A stretch of 64,000 nucleotides of DNA from Anthoceros angustus (taxonomy: Eukaryota > Streptophyta > Anthocerotopsida > Anthocerotales > Anthocerotaceae). The notes beneath the pieces were generated by a model. That model saw only the letters and a program-made list of their open reading frames with translations, did not search any database and was not told the DNA's origin. The position numbers and the translations under genes are program-made. Positions 1-11,775 of this stretch are shown here, in pieces; positions within the stretch are counted from its first letter, which is position 1, and each line of letters starts with the position of its first letter. The DNA lies in assembly GCA_010909165.1 (NCBI GenBank), contig MU008164.1:1488001-1552000 (forward strand). Reading direction: 5' to 3'.

Positions 1-570
1 GTAGTCCTGTCGTATGTGGAATTGAAAGTGGATTACGGCTCCAAGACCTATGCACTACGCGTTGGTTGTCACAGTGGGGCGCAATTTGAATACGAATCCG
101 GATCCAGCACCTGGGCACCATTGAATGCTCTGACTCGTGGACTTCGGATGTCTCAGACTGTGGGTGTGCCCCAGCATCACCCACACACCATGCACATTTT
201 TCGGTCATCAGTGAAGGCCCCGTGGACTGCTTACTTGGTGAATGTGTACTACTCACATTACAACAATAGGGTCGATATATGGAAGGTTTGTCCGTCGGGA
301 CCTCGCGTGGACGGCCCGGATATATTTGAAATGTCCAACGAGGTTTCGCACCGCCATCACCACGTCAGATGTCTAGACGACTACGTGTGCATATATATCC
401 TTTTTGATGTACACCAGAAATTTTCACGATTGAAGCCTGAAAAGATGGGATTGATTACGTACCAACTCACCACACATACGTGGAGTTCCTGGGTTGTGGA
501 TGCCTATCTCGATAACCCAGCAGTGTGTGTTTTCACACTTAATCCAATGGCCAATCAAATTACCTTGTGA
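1..570 (+). CDS. F-box-type protein, C-terminal part (5' end outside window)
   Basis: The frame is open from base 1 with no start and ends at the TGA at 568-570, so only the last 189 or so residues are visible. It matches the C-terminal half of the complete F-box protein encoded at 2753-3811: both share V-D-Y-G-S-K-T-Y-A-L-R, a F-E-Y-x-S-G-S block, a M-G-L-I-T-Y stretch and the end S-L-N-P-M-A (here T-L-N-P-M-A). The two are therefore diverged tandem paralogues. The F-box itself, which would bind SKP1 in an SCF ubiquitin ligase, must lie upstream and is not seen. The visible part corresponds to the substrate-side beta-rich domain of plant F-box/kelch-like proteins (family knowledge). Whether the gene is intact is unknown. 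Confidence 0.7.
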   Translation, partial: VVLSYVELKVDYGSKTYALRVGCHSGAQFEYESGSSTWAPLNALTRGLRMSQTVGVPQHHPHTMHIFRSSVKAPWTAYLVNVYYSHYNNRVDIWKVCPSGPRVDGPDIFEMSNEVSHRHHHVRCLDDYVCIYILFDVHQKFSRLKPEKMGLITYQLTTHTWSSWVVDAYLDNPAVCVFTLNPMANQITL

Positions 571-2752
571 GAGTTCTATGTCTCATGTAGTACATTGTTG
601 GGGCCAGAAACGACAACCACGTCTCATGGGTTCATCATCTTCTCTAGGTCTCCACTGGAGGCTTCACCTTCTTGCTAACATGCCCTTACCCCAGATTGAT
701 GGAATCGAATTTAGACAAGTATTTTGTTTCATATTTTACCTCAAGTGTTTAAACTTATTTTTTATCATCAATTTTAATATATTTTTATAGTTTTTAATAA
801 TAATAATAATAATAAAAGAATATTCCATTGCCTAGAACACATACAATGTAGAAAAAGAATTTTATTTAAGTCCACTAAGGCCGGGACTTCCGTCGTGGGA
901 CTGAGATATAACAACTACATAGATTGCGGTAAAATGGTCTGGACGAATGGAACGGTAAAATTCGAACAAGACAAATAATCTTCAATCAAATCAACAGTAT
1001 CAATGAAAATCCGTGAACGAGGGCTAAACACCACCAATTCATCCCCACGAAAGAAAGCCACATGACCTGCAACATGAACAGCTCTGATAGCAAGTAACTT
1101 CTCCTTCTCAGTCTTCCATTGCAATGTAGTCCCCTCCCTGAGATTTTTCTCAACCCGGGTGGCTGCAAATATACGATATTTAGTAATACTAAATTTAGTA
1201 ATGTTAAAAAAATAGGATATAGAAAATAGTAAAGCCAATGAGCTGGTAATTATCATGTACCATTCATAGCAGACACATTAGGAGGAATCATTGTTGGGCA
1301 TGGTCCATAGAATTTTGTAGACAAGATTGGCTCGGGAGCTTTTTTTGTCATAAAGGTACACTGAGGTTTTTGTCATAAAGGTACACTGAAGTTTTTGTTA
1401 TAAAGGTACACTGAGGTCATACTTTGGACTGAGCAAGTTACATCAATTAAAAGTGTTGTGAGCTGTGCAGGCTGCACACAAACTATGATACTAAATTTAG
1501 TTTTATGAAAAAAAAGAATATAAGAAATGCTAGAGCTGATAATTATCATGTACCATTCGTAGTTGTTATGGACACGTTTAGAGGAACCATGGTTGGCCAT
1601 CGTCCATGGCATTTTGTAGACTGGCTCTTAGCTTGGGAGCTGCGTTACCTAGAACCAAGTTTTGTTTGCAAGTAAAGGTCAAGTTATATCAATTAATATT
1701 GTTGTGAGATGTGAGACATAATTACTGAATAAGTTACAACAATCAAAAGTGTTGTGAGCTGTGAGAACAGCGGCAAGATTCCCTCAAAACATAGGAAGCG
1801 AAGAGGGCTAGAGTATTATATTATTTAATAATATAAAATTCAAAATATTAGAAACCATGTAAAATAATAAAATACATGAAGGTGGTAATCATAATATATT
1901 TAGATATTTTTAAATCAGGTGCGAATTTCTCTGGAACGGACTGCAAATCTGCTGGCCGACAACCACCTTCACAATCCCCAGAAATCCAGACGTGGAAGTT
2001 TTCCTCTATACACGGTAGCCTTCTCGGATGCCTCCTCAAATAATAATGCTAGGCGCCGGCTGGGAGTCGAGCAATTTCCAAAAGCTGGATTGCATGGGTG
2101 AGCAGCGGGCTGTCCCCCATTGCTGGACGATGCACAATTAAGTCACACCCTCACAGCCCTGCAGACGGCACACAGGCTGTGACATTCCTAAAGTCTAACT
2201 GGCATAATGTCCTCAAAGCACCATGCTCATGCTGTCACTGGTTCTGCACAAGAAATGTACAACCACATCCAGAAATCTACACTCTACACGCATCATGGGA
2301 CGGAATTGCAAGTATAGTGACGCTGTGTAGACCTGAGTCTGACAGGAAGGGTAGGCCAGCTTCATGCTCAGAGACAATAGAACGACGACATAACGGTATG
2401 CTCTTGTATCTAACATGTGCTTAAAATGGTGGCAGCCTGGAAAAGAAGAGCTCCAAAGAGTGTCTCACGGACTTGCCCAAAGAGGTGCTTCACTCATTTG
2501 CCCACATACAGAAGGCGGCATAAATTGCTGGAACATACATATGTGTGGCTGATACGGCTTTCCGTAATAGCAGGTTTGGATGTGTTGAGGTTGGCAAGGC
2601 CATGGCCTGGGTTTGCCCTTCAATACAGTTCCTCCTCTTCATTCCACATGTACAGGGCGATGCGTGGCATGACTTGATATTTTGCAACGCTTGTCAGGCG
2701 ACATTATTTTTTCCCGAGGCCATATGTACTGCAGGCGCCGGCGCCGGACAAG
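571..2752. other. Intergenic stretch between the two F-box genes
   Basis: I recognise no gene here. Short open frames lack family resemblance. The visible structure is repetitive: AT-rich tracts at 780-830 and 1810-1910, a sequence at about 849-880 whose complement matches other retroelement-like ends in the window, and the repeats listed separately at 1187-1640. Confidence 0.5.
1187..1640. repeat. Diverged 150-bp direct repeat enclosing a 25-bp tandem triplet
   Basis: Segments 1187-1343 and 1491-1640 share the order ctaaatttag, an A-rich run, taattatcatgtaccattc, gttgg, catggtccat-like and ttttgtaga, so they are old copies of one unit. Between them a 25-bp unit (starts 1347, 1372, 1397; core cataaaggtacactga) is repeated three times. 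No coding potential was seen. Confidence 0.7.
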
Positions 2753-3811
2753 ATGCAGATGTGTTTGGTTCAAAATGAGTCGGGCGTGCCCTCAGCTAAT
2801 GACTCCAGCATGGACGATAAAATTTGGAGAAATCTACCGACGGAAATCTTAGAGTCACTGTTGCAGTGGCTGCCTCTGGCCCAACTGCAAAGATGCCGTA
2901 CCGTCTGCAAGGACTGGAACCGCCTCCTGGGGTCTGCCATGTTTCTGGAGCAGTGGACGAGGAATTCTGTGGTTCCCGTGGGCATTAACGTGTTTGTGGG
3001 TGAGGGAAGAGAACAGACTTTGCTGCCTCCGGGGGTGAGGTTGCTTGAGTTTGCATTCCCTTTCTCCTCTTTCGCCCCTTATCCGCGTGCAGCATCTGGA
3101 GGTTTGATCTGCTTTTCTGCGGGATCGGTCGGGCAGGGGGCTACCGTTTGCGAGCCACTTGTAATTTGCAACCCTCTCACCGGAAAGTGGAACACGTTGC
3201 CGAGCTTACCCAACAATTGGAATAGACTGCAAGACCGTGCTGGGAACCGGGTGTCAGGGATGGTGACAGTCCAATTGGACGTGGATTACGGTTCCAAGAC
3301 CTATGCACTACGAGTTTGTTGGGATTTTAGTGTTCAGTTTGAATATCAATCCGGATCCCGCGCCTGGGCAAAGAATCATCCGATTGGTCCTTGTCTGATT
3401 CCAAATTTCTTCGTGGGCGGTAACAGGAACTACCATGTCCGGGTATCAGTGGCAACCCCGGAGACTCTTTACACGGTGGAAATGTGCTGTACACGTTACA
3501 GCCGCGGTGTCGGGATACGGAAGGATCATCCGGGGGCACCTCTTTGTATGATGCCCCAGTCTGACTACGCAAAGATATTTGAAAACTGCTGCGAGTACAC
3601 GCTAAGCAATTTGATCAGAGTTGTAGATGATTACGTTTGCATATTTGTCTCTCTTTCTGCACGTAGAGGAGTTTCAGATTTCAGGATGGGATTGATCACG
3701 TACCACCTCAGCAGAAAGACGTGGAGTTCCTGGGTCGCGGATGGCTACCTCATTAACCTCGAGAAGTGTATATTCTCACTTAACCCGATGGCGAGCCAAA
3801 TTGCTTTGTGA
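2753..3811 (+). CDS. F-box protein (F-box/kelch-like), single exon
   Basis: This complete 352-residue frame has an F-box at about residues 24-63 (LPTEILESLLQWLPLAQLQRC, then VCKDWNRLL), the fold that docks on SKP1 in SCF-type E3 ubiquitin ligases. A roughly 280-residue C-terminal domain follows, of the kind that recruits substrate, with C-N-P-L-T-G-K-W as a kelch-like signature near the middle. The first ATG is used; a second Met is two codons later, so the exact start is not critical. The stop (3809-3811) is followed by a 74-bp tandem duplication of the gene's own 3' end. The paralogous C-terminal piece at 1-570 is upstream on the same strand. The substrate is unknown. Confidence 0.8.
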   Translation: MQMCLVQNESGVPSANDSSMDDKIWRNLPTEILESLLQWLPLAQLQRCRTVCKDWNRLLGSAMFLEQWTRNSVVPVGINVFVGEGREQTLLPPGVRLLEFAFPFSSFAPYPRAASGGLICFSAGSVGQGATVCEPLVICNPLTGKWNTLPSLPNNWNRLQDRAGNRVSGMVTVQLDVDYGSKTYALRVCWDFSVQFEYQSGSRAWAKNHPIGPCLIPNFFVGGNRNYHVRVSVATPETLYTVEMCCTRYSRGVGIRKDHPGAPLCMMPQSDYAKIFENCCEYTLSNLIRVVDDYVCIFVSLSARRGVSDFRMGLITYHLSRKTWSSWVADGYLINLEKCIFSLNPMASQIAL

Positions 3812-3887
3812 GAGATGGCTACCTCAGTAACCTCGAGAAGTGTATATTCTCACTTAACCAGATGGCGAGCCAAATTACTTTGTGAGA
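3740..3887 (+). repeat. 74-bp tandem duplication of the F-box gene 3' end
   Basis: Bases 3740-3813 and 3814-3887 are near-identical, starting gatggctacctca and ending ctttgtgaga. The first copy holds the last 23 codons and stop of the F-box gene; the second is a downstream echo with three or so substitutions. The stop is reached in copy one, so the product is unchanged. Confidence 0.9.
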
Positions 3888-3899
3888 GTTCGATGTATT

Positions 3900-4095
3900 T
3901 GTTAGAAATCTATAGGATTGGTGCAATACATCACATATTAGAGTTATGAGAATAAGTGCTAGAAGTATATAGGATAATCCCAGGAGCGAGATAGGGTTTC
4001 ATACTATCGAGAGTATGACAAGGCCAAAGGTTATATATGTATGTATACTACACCATTTTTAACGAACTGAACTTAGGACTTACTGTTTTCTAACA
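3900..4095 (+). repeat. Copia 5' long terminal repeat (196 bp)
   Basis: The segment begins TGTTAGAAA and ends TTTCTAACA, a perfect 9-bp terminal inverted pair with the canonical TG...CA ends. It is followed at once by a tRNA-iMet primer-binding site. The five bases before it (3895-3899, GTATT) would be one side of a target duplication. I did not find a matching 3' LTR in the window, so the element is incomplete or truncated. Confidence 0.8.
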
Positions 4096-4107
4096 TGGTA
4101 TCAGAGC
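4096..4107 (+). other. Copia primer-binding site
   Basis: TGGTATCAGAGC directly abuts the LTR end. This is the standard Ty1/copia plant primer-binding site, complementary to the 3' end or anticodon region of initiator tRNA-Met, and it primes minus-strand cDNA synthesis. Confidence 0.85.
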
Positions 4108-4229
4108 ATGGTTCAGGAGATGCATAAAGTACTTTGCACCACTCTGTGTGGGACTGTTGCCACTTGTCTTCTATTGCATTGTTTGTAGTTATGCAGATTA
4201 AGTGTCTGTGAAAGCTCGTTTGCAATTTC

Positions 4230-5164
4230 GTGAAGCTTAGTAGAAGTTTGTGCGAAGAACTTTTATCTTGTCTTTGCATAGCTTCCAGAGGCGTGCATAT
4301 GGAGACTATGCGCCAAGTGGAGAAGTTTGATGGCAAGAACTTCACACAATGGAAGTGGAAGCTAAAATCTCTTCTCATTGACAAAGGATTGTGGAAGTTT
4401 GTGGAAAATGGACTTCAAGAGGGGGCTTCTGAAAAGGATGATGCGAAAGCCTTGAGTAATATTATCCTGAATGTGTCAGATGACGTTCTCTCACAATTGA
4501 GCGAGTGTGTCTCTTTGCAGGATGCACAGAAAATTCTTTGCACAACATACGAGAAGAAGAGCATTGTGAGCGAAATGCTGCTGGAAAGTCAATTCTCCAA
4601 CTTCAAGATGTCTGAGGGCGACACCGTTCAACAACATGTCAAAAGTTGAAAAGCTTGGCTAATCAAATGAGGGAGGCAGAGATCAAACGTTCAGAGGGTA
4701 AGGTGATCACTGTGCTGCTGAGTAGTTTACCACCATCGTGTAGGTAATTTTTATTGTCCTATAGGGCATCTGTAGCGATGCGTCCAAGTGATAATTAACC
4801 AACCTTTGAAGAGGTGGTGGAGCTTGATGGTTTTTTCTAGACACAAGGCAACGAAGGCTCGACACTCTTCTCCACGAAGGGCACATCACGGTGGAAGACC
4901 TTGCAAGCCAAGTCTCTAGAAGGGACAAAGGATACAGACGCAAAGAGAAAGGTGAAAGGCTTTTGTTATTATTGCAGGAAGCCCAATCACCACACAAAGG
5001 ACTGTAAAATAAGATTGGCAGACTTGAAGAAGGAGAAATCATCCCAAGCTAATCAAGCCAACGAGAAGGACCAAGAGCACATCTTCGCGTGCTTCACCGA
5101 AAGAGATCAAGCGACTTCATCAAAGGAGGATGAGAGTTTGTACCTTGACTTCGGTGCATCCCAA
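4230..5164 (+). pseudogene. Copia gag and start of protease, frameshifted and interrupted
   Basis: From the ATG at 4299 the frame reads a UBN2/retrotran_gag domain (F-D-G-K-N-F-T-Q-W-K-W-K-L near the start) and stops at about 4649. In a second frame, 4901-5160 carries a CCHC zinc knuckle (CYYCRKPNHHTKDC, about 4964-5005) and then the aspartic protease site L-D-F-G-A-S, where D-S-G is usual. At least one frameshift between these parts makes it a pseudogene. At 5161 the protease is broken by the 12.4-kb element; the copia frame resumes at 17547 with H-F-S-H-N, which continues the protease sensibly once the insert and one CCCA are removed. Capsid, RNA binding and polyprotein processing would be its roles. 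Confidence 0.85.
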
Positions 5165-5689
5165 ACAGCATAATTTTTGAAGCGGCTCAATATACAAAGC
5201 CGCTTCCACCCGAAAAGAAGCCGCTTCAGGAAAATCTCAAGAACAAAACCGCCGATACGTGTGTGTCGAGGCGTGTAGGCGAGCCTTGGTTGAATGATTG
5301 ATTACGTGTTTTTAAACGCAGGGTAATGGTGGATAGGTCCGCATGCCCGCACGCTGGGCAAACGGTATTTTAACTACGACGTGATATGGAGAACCCCAAA
5401 AGCTTTTCATGTATTATGCGAAGGAAAGAAGGCGGCATGCGGACTACCCTCATATTTTAATGTTCCAAACATGTCTATGTCATAAGAGAGCGTGATTGGG
5501 AACCTAAGTACAATGGTCTTCCATGCCTGTTGAGTTTCCGGAGGAAATTGTCCGACACGCTATCCATCACAACTTCAAGTCCTTTCAATGAGCGTCTGTC
5601 TCAAAGTTGTCAATTTCCATGGCATTGTCTTGGAGGCATGGTCATCTCCAGCCGTTTGAGTCGTGTTGCCATCCTTCCGCCGCCCATCG

Positions 5690-6140
5690 TCTAGGAAGTC
5701 ACGGACTTCTCCTTCATTCTGGCGGCCAAACGCACAACCTGCGACTGTGACCCATCCTTCTCAGACAAACTAACCTCTTTTGCCCAGAACTGGGTCGGTC
5801 CTCGACGATGTGGCTCATGATTCAACTCCTCTTCGCTCTGGGAGAACTTCATACCCATGGATTCTCTGGGGAATGAACTCTGCGCACCTCTTGTCCACCT
5901 CGATTGCAATGCAGTTGCGCCCGCAGAGCAAAGCGCCAATGTTGTTGACCCGCCACAAAGACAAACATCCAAAATCCAGTCCCCTCCTTCGAGAAACTTT
6001 GATGAGCTTCATCATCAAAGCCAAAGGCCTTTGGTAAGCAGCACCACCTTGTCCAATGATGTGACAACAACTTCTTCACCATCGTAGGGTGGCCAATGAC
6101 CCCATTATTGAAAGACCCATGGATGTTAGTAGGGATCATG
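5690..6140 (-). pseudogene. Methyltransferase-like remnant inside the 12.4-kb element
   Basis: On the minus strand one frame reads G-D-W-I-L-D-V-C-L-C-G-G-S-T-T-L-A (about 5980-5930), which looks like motif I of an AdoMet-dependent methyltransferase. An adjacent frame continues A-L-L-C-G-R-N-C-I-A-I-E-V-D-K-R-C with F-I-Q-R-I-like residues after it (about 5935-5870), like the acidic strand-2 motif of DNA N6/N4-type enzymes. A third frame upstream has H-P-T-M-V-K-K-L-L. The frames do not join without frameshifts, so it is broken. The assignment rests on short motifs only. It may be cargo of the element. Confidence 0.4.
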
Positions 6141-8039
6141 CATTTTTGACCTTTGACTGCCTGATGTTAACCCCATCCTATCGTGTGATGTACTCCATAG
6201 TGTCATACCCACCCAAGTCGTTGTGCATTCGCTTTGTCCCAAACAAAGACACCAACCCTCCTCCCCGCACCACTTTCGCATGGCCTCCCTCACAACATGC
6301 TCTTCAACACCATGCATCACTATCATTCTCATCTCCGGCATTTGGTCATGTCATGGAACAGTGAAATATTTTTCCCAATTGAAAGTGGTCTAACTTCACA
6401 TCATGTTTACCTCTGTTGAATCCTCTTGGTACGTCCATGACCATCGTGGTGTATGGACCCTTAGAAACCCCTCATATCCGCCGATCTCTAGAAATGACTC
6501 GGTACTTGACAATGTCCTCTGCTTTTGGCACGTGAACGATTGAAGCCCTTCCTCCATGTCCATATCTGCTAGCGCTTTTGCTCATTTTCAAGTCCCTTCC
6601 ATGTATGGACCTCGAGAATAAAGGCTTGAAAATCATCGTAATTTCTTAAGGTCCTCAACATCTTTCACTCGCATGGAATGGCAAACATCATGGGTTAGCG
6701 TGAGAGACGGAAGGTAGGGAAGAGGCGCCTCACAATCACTTTCATGAATGGAAGGAAATATGGTTACCTTGCCCTCAAATGCGTTTGAAATCTTGCAATA
6801 ACGTCCGAGGAGTGTTGAGGGTATTCTTGTCTCACCATTTCGAATGAGTCACAACCGGATGTTTTGCCATTGCCACTTGAATGACGGAAATTTCTTCCGA
6901 GTGTAACTTCCTTGACATTCTGCTTCGTCCAAGAGGCTACCAAGATTTCTCCACTTATCAACATCCTGTCCCGAATCTAAGGGATTCCTTGAAAGCTTCG
7001 CCACCCGCCCTCGCATCTCTTTGGGCTTCACAAAACTCCATCAACTTGTTTTGTCTCGCCGTTGCCTTCCGCTTACCTTTGCTCTTTTGCTTGTTCTGCC
7101 GCGACATGCTCCTCGCCCGCGTAGCTCACCCGCTTCCCACTTGAGAAAATTTTGTCCACATTCTCCTGGACCTTACCCTCTAGTTTTGCAATGCACATAT
7201 GGGTTTGTCCACCTTGTTCGCTTTGTACTGCTCATCTTCCGGCCTTCATCGTCTTCAATCAAACCAAGCACCTTGTAGAGATTGAATTTCCAGTTCATGG
7301 ACATGATGACATGATCCCGCTTATCTCGCAACTCATCCCGAGATACCGAACCGCTCAATAAAATTCATCTTCCGCTTGTCCGCCATCCGTGGTTGTGATC
7401 GAGTAATCCTCATCTCGAGCTTAGGCCACACACATGGGCTTGATCCACTGAAATCGCCTTCCGTGAGCAAGGTGCCTCATGGCTGAGGTGGTATGGTTTC
7501 CACCTAATCGCCCATGACATACTTCTTCGCCTAAACCTATTCCAATCAAGTTTCAATGTCCTCGCACTGCAGGATCAATCATACATAGAAGAGGAAGCAC
7601 TCCTTCTTCAATCCTCCCTTAGCAATGACGCGAGCAAGATAATTGGCCCATGCCTCATCAACTTTCCGGATCCGGGCATCGGGGTCGAATGAAGTCAAGC
7701 AAATTTTCCGCTTTTACCAAAACAAACAACCTTTTGGAGTATGCATCATTGTCGATAGTCTTCCTCCATGTGCGACGCCGCCAAGCGCCACCGGCACATG
7801 AAGAGTTTGAATCTCATTGCTGATGGTCCGGTGTGCGCTTGCTCCTTCCGACGGCCCCTCGACTACCCGAGATTGTGTTCTACTCCCGCTATCCCTTTGG
7901 CCTGCCCGCCTTTTGTGAAGTGGTGAGGAGTCGCCGAGTATGGACCCCTCCTGAAGGGCGGGCGCGCTCCCTTCACTTCACCATCGTCGGGCGCGCCGCG
8001 CCTTCCCCTCGAGCGGGCGCCCTCCTCACCGGCTGGGGG

Positions 8040-8290
8040 CGCCCACGCCACCCTTCCCGATGCAGGGGCGCAGCTCGCCCCTTCCCATGTCCACAGGGGC
8101 GCATGCCCCCTTCTTCCCATGTTACCGGCGCATGCGCCTCTTCCCATGTGCCAAGCGGGCGCCGCATGCCGGCGCCCACCCCGCCTGTCTGCGCCCACTC
8201 TTCCTCGAACGGGGCTTCCACACCACCCAACGTGCTAGGGTGTCTCCGACCTTGGGATACCGAAGTAAGGGCGCCGGCATGCCGGCGTCC
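8040..8290. repeat. GC-rich minisatellite with GCATGC-centred palindromes
   Basis: Short units containing cttcccatg and gcgcatgcgcc recur with spacing of about 30-40 bp. A 16-bp perfect palindrome CGCCGGCATGCCGGCG lies at 8272-8287 and a near-palindrome with one base missing at about 8158-8178. Composition is far above the surroundings in GC, and long open frames here are compositional artefacts. Confidence 0.65.
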
Positions 8291-11200
8291 TCCATCTCTC
8301 TCTCTACTGGGATATATGGGATAAAAATCATATCCATTGACGCCCCGGGGAGGTCCATCCTGACCTCCCCACCTCGACCTTCTCCATCATGCCCCGAAGC
8401 CTCATCATCCGAATGTCCCAAAACATCCGGATCGCCCATCTTCTTCATCCGATGGCCCAAACTCATTCTCCTCTTCACATCAACAAATGCCATTTCTCCT
8501 TGTGCAAACACACCAAGACCTTGGCGTTATCCGATATGAAACCTCCCGCTGTGTGTTTTGATGGAGGAGGTAATGGCTTCGCATAGTTTTACAGACATCG
8601 CGCTTACAACAGACAAACCAGATCGCAAGAGAACGAGCTGGTAAGGCGGCGTTCCCCATTTGAAACAACAAGCGATGCTAAAAAGGTTGTGGCAGACTCA
8701 CACTCTCACCGCACCGCCGGCCTCGAGGCTGGCAGCGGCTATTGCGCATTGAAGTTGGCGACTCACCGTAAACACACTATAATCTTACATGTTATCGGAA
8801 GAGTGTTGAATTCATATGGCCTTCCATTGCATAGGATCTCGAATGTGGCTCTGTTCCTCCATATCAATTGTTGCCCACACCACCCACCCCGCCTGCGGCC
8901 CTCGATTCGCAAGGCTCTGTGTCCATACATCCACAACGCATTGGAGTCCAGTTACGTGATCAGCTCCCAGATTCCGTTAAAAACCACGTCCAAAGATTAG
9001 TTTTCACTGCTTACCGTGACGCCGGATCTCATGATTCCTCGTATGTAAGGAGAAGGGAATGGTTCCGGAGCTTTTGCCCTAGGTGGTTTGGCCAGCTTTT
9101 GTCCCGCCTCCACCAACAGTCACCGCTTGCCTCGCAGACGATCCAGACTTTCCGAGACCGGGCTCCTCCCAACCATGGTCGATTGCACTTTTGCCTCCGC
9201 CGATCCTCCAGTTGATGACACACGCTCCACCTTCTCACGCAAAGTGTCGCTCTTCCGCTTTTGTCTGCGATGCTTGCGCTGCTTTTCCATCGGGCCAACA
9301 AAGGCCCATCTTGCAGTCCTTCTTGCTCCACTATGCCATGGCGATGATGTCTTCTCACGAAACGGAAAAGACATGGAGAAATCACACGCAATCACATACG
9401 TAAACCGCAATCCCAGAAGAGATGACAACAACCGCTGCCGACGTCCTGGCGTCTGCTCCGATGCCTCGCGGCTCAAACGCCTCCTCCAATGGTGATCTCG
9501 CTCAAGGCTTTTGCTCGAGCTCGAGGTGTCGCCCAACCAATCCTTCAAAACGGAACAGGCGCGCATGCAGAGGTATGTTTTACGCTCACCGCACCGAGGG
9601 AAGGAGGAGCAGCTTGCCCGACGCTGGCACCCTAATTAGGTCCCGCATCATGGCATATCTAGTGGAAATGCCAAATGCTCTGGTAACATTCTATATTTAA
9701 AAATAGCGGCTCCGCAAACCCTAGGTGTAATGAGATTATGATCGCTTATGAGCACAAAGGATGGTGAACGCCAATGAATATGTAGTTAAGGCACCGCCGC
9801 CATTCTGCATGGTGGCGCGCGCGCCAAACGAGTGGCGTGGACAAAGTCGACATGCCCTTATAGTGATTTTGCTATCTTCAGCCATTCTATAGAACTAGTT
9901 GTGTGCTCTTCCCGTGCTTTCAAGGACCGCCGAGAATGATGCTCACGCAACAAAGACCGATGAAGCGGAGGTGTTTGCACTGCTTTGTGGACAGCGCCCC
10001 GGACTATCCTTACTTCCTTAAGTCTTCCTCACCAATTCCATTTCGATGCGGATCCGCGAAGATGCCGATTCGCGAGCCTAAGCCTCAATTCCTTAGGTCG
10101 ATGGACATGAGAAGCAGAAGCCGATGCAAGACGCGCCGATGAATGAATGAATGCAATGTCAACGCCTCGCCATCGCCGCCATTGCCTTTGAGTGAGTGTT
10201 ATTTGACCGCGACTTTGTCTTGTAGTCTTGTGCTGTTTATTTTATGGTGGGATCGGGTAGGACATTACTTTCTTAATCATAAGGCTTGCCGGCCGATCAT
10301 CCGCTTCCCTCCCCGCAGTCCGGTGGAGAAGAACGATCAAGACAACGGGATGCCCCGCTATGTGCCAACTCGAGAAACGTGAACCTCTATCGCGCATTGG
10401 AGAAAAGTCCGCTGGTCGACCAAAAGGCCGCAAGAGGCCGGAAAGCGTAACTCGCTGCACGGGCTTGTTCACCGATCGTGGTCGATGAAGGGGTGCTTCC
10501 CGGCAATAGTCGGCCTCCGCACGCACGGGAATGCCGGAAGATGTGCGTTCGAGTGAAGCAGAGGTGATGATTTAGGAATTTCTCATCTTCTCATCACGGA
10601 AATAGCGGGTACAATGGATATCAATGAAGGAGAAGGATTTGGAACATGTACAAGACCATCGCTTCACCCAAAGCCCGGAGACAATGCGGTGCCCTACAGG
10701 CAAGTATGTTGCAAAAGCGAGAGCGGTGTGTCGAGGAAGAAAGGTATCATCTGGAAGATTCCGGAAACCATCTGCCGCAGGCTATGCCTCCCTATGCCCA
10801 AAGAATCGTTTCAAGAAGAGCGTCTGATTCTTGGATGGAAGAAGAGGAGAGGTTCTTGGAGGCACTTGTTCGCCCGCACAAAGCTAGTGCAAAGGGAAGG
10901 TGCGACATTTCTCATGCACCGCACCACTAAGATGTTGTTTGAAAGCCTTGACGCATGTATTGCATTAGATGCGGTATGAAGAATTGAAGACCGAGTCCCA
11001 GTAATGCTCCTTGGGAGAACAAGCCAAACCCATGTCAAAATCCACGCGCTCTTGGTGCGATTGAGTGGATGGACGCGACTTTCTTGCATCTCACCGAGAG
11101 GTTGCGAATGTTGAAGTCTATAACTTGCCTCGATACTTTTACCAAGCATGAAGTTTGGTCACAATACTGTGGGATGGACAAAACAGCTTGCGGTACATAT

Positions 11201-11610
11201 CATATGCGCATTATTATGGGAATGAATTTTTCCAGCGCATGAAAATTCCCAAGTCAAACAGTTCTCGACATGTTCCTTATACTGGATCAAGTATAACATT
11301 CGACACAAAGCAACATCGAGCAAGGTACGGTCCATGTTCATGTCTCCCAATCAATCTTTCACGCCAATGTAGGATGTGTCAGTGTGATCCGCTGGTGGCA
11401 AGAAGGAAGCCATGTACATAATATAGTAATGTGTATGGCAGACGCGCACGCCGGCTCGCCGCTTATCGGATACAGCGCGGGTGATGCCGCATCAGACCGC
11501 ATACGCGACGAAATGCGACACCGACGGGCTCATGGGCGATTCCGCGCGAGCGCCGCGGGCGCATGGCCGCAGCATGGCGCTTCCATGGGGAGGCATGGCG
11601 CATGCGAACC

Positions 11611-11775
11611 CTTCCATCGGCGATACGGCAGATGCGCAACCCCTTCCATCAGAGCGCATGGCGCGATGCCGGCCTCCTTCCATCGTGGCGCATGGCGCCG
11701 GCATGCCGGCCTTCCATCAGAGTATGGCGCAGATGCCGCCCTTCCATCGTGGGGGCCGATGCCGGCCACCCATGA
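11611..11775. repeat. GC-rich 30-34-bp minisatellite
   Basis: The heptamer cttccat starts at 11611, 11643, 11677, 11711 and 11741, each followed by variants of atggcgc...atgccggcc. The third unit contains the palindromic ggcgccggcatgccggcc core. It is related to the repeat at 8.0-8.3 kb by its cttcc(c)at and gccggcatgccggc words. Confidence 0.7.

Noticed and set aside
7833-8539. Frames of 110-163 codons in the GC-rich segment
   Set aside because: Composition-driven, overlapping on both strands, spanning minisatellite units, no family resemblance.
9120-9566. 148-codon Arg/Ser-rich minus-strand frame as a gene
   Set aside because: No recognised domain and frames of similar length on the other strand; mentioned only as a possible relic inside the TIR element.
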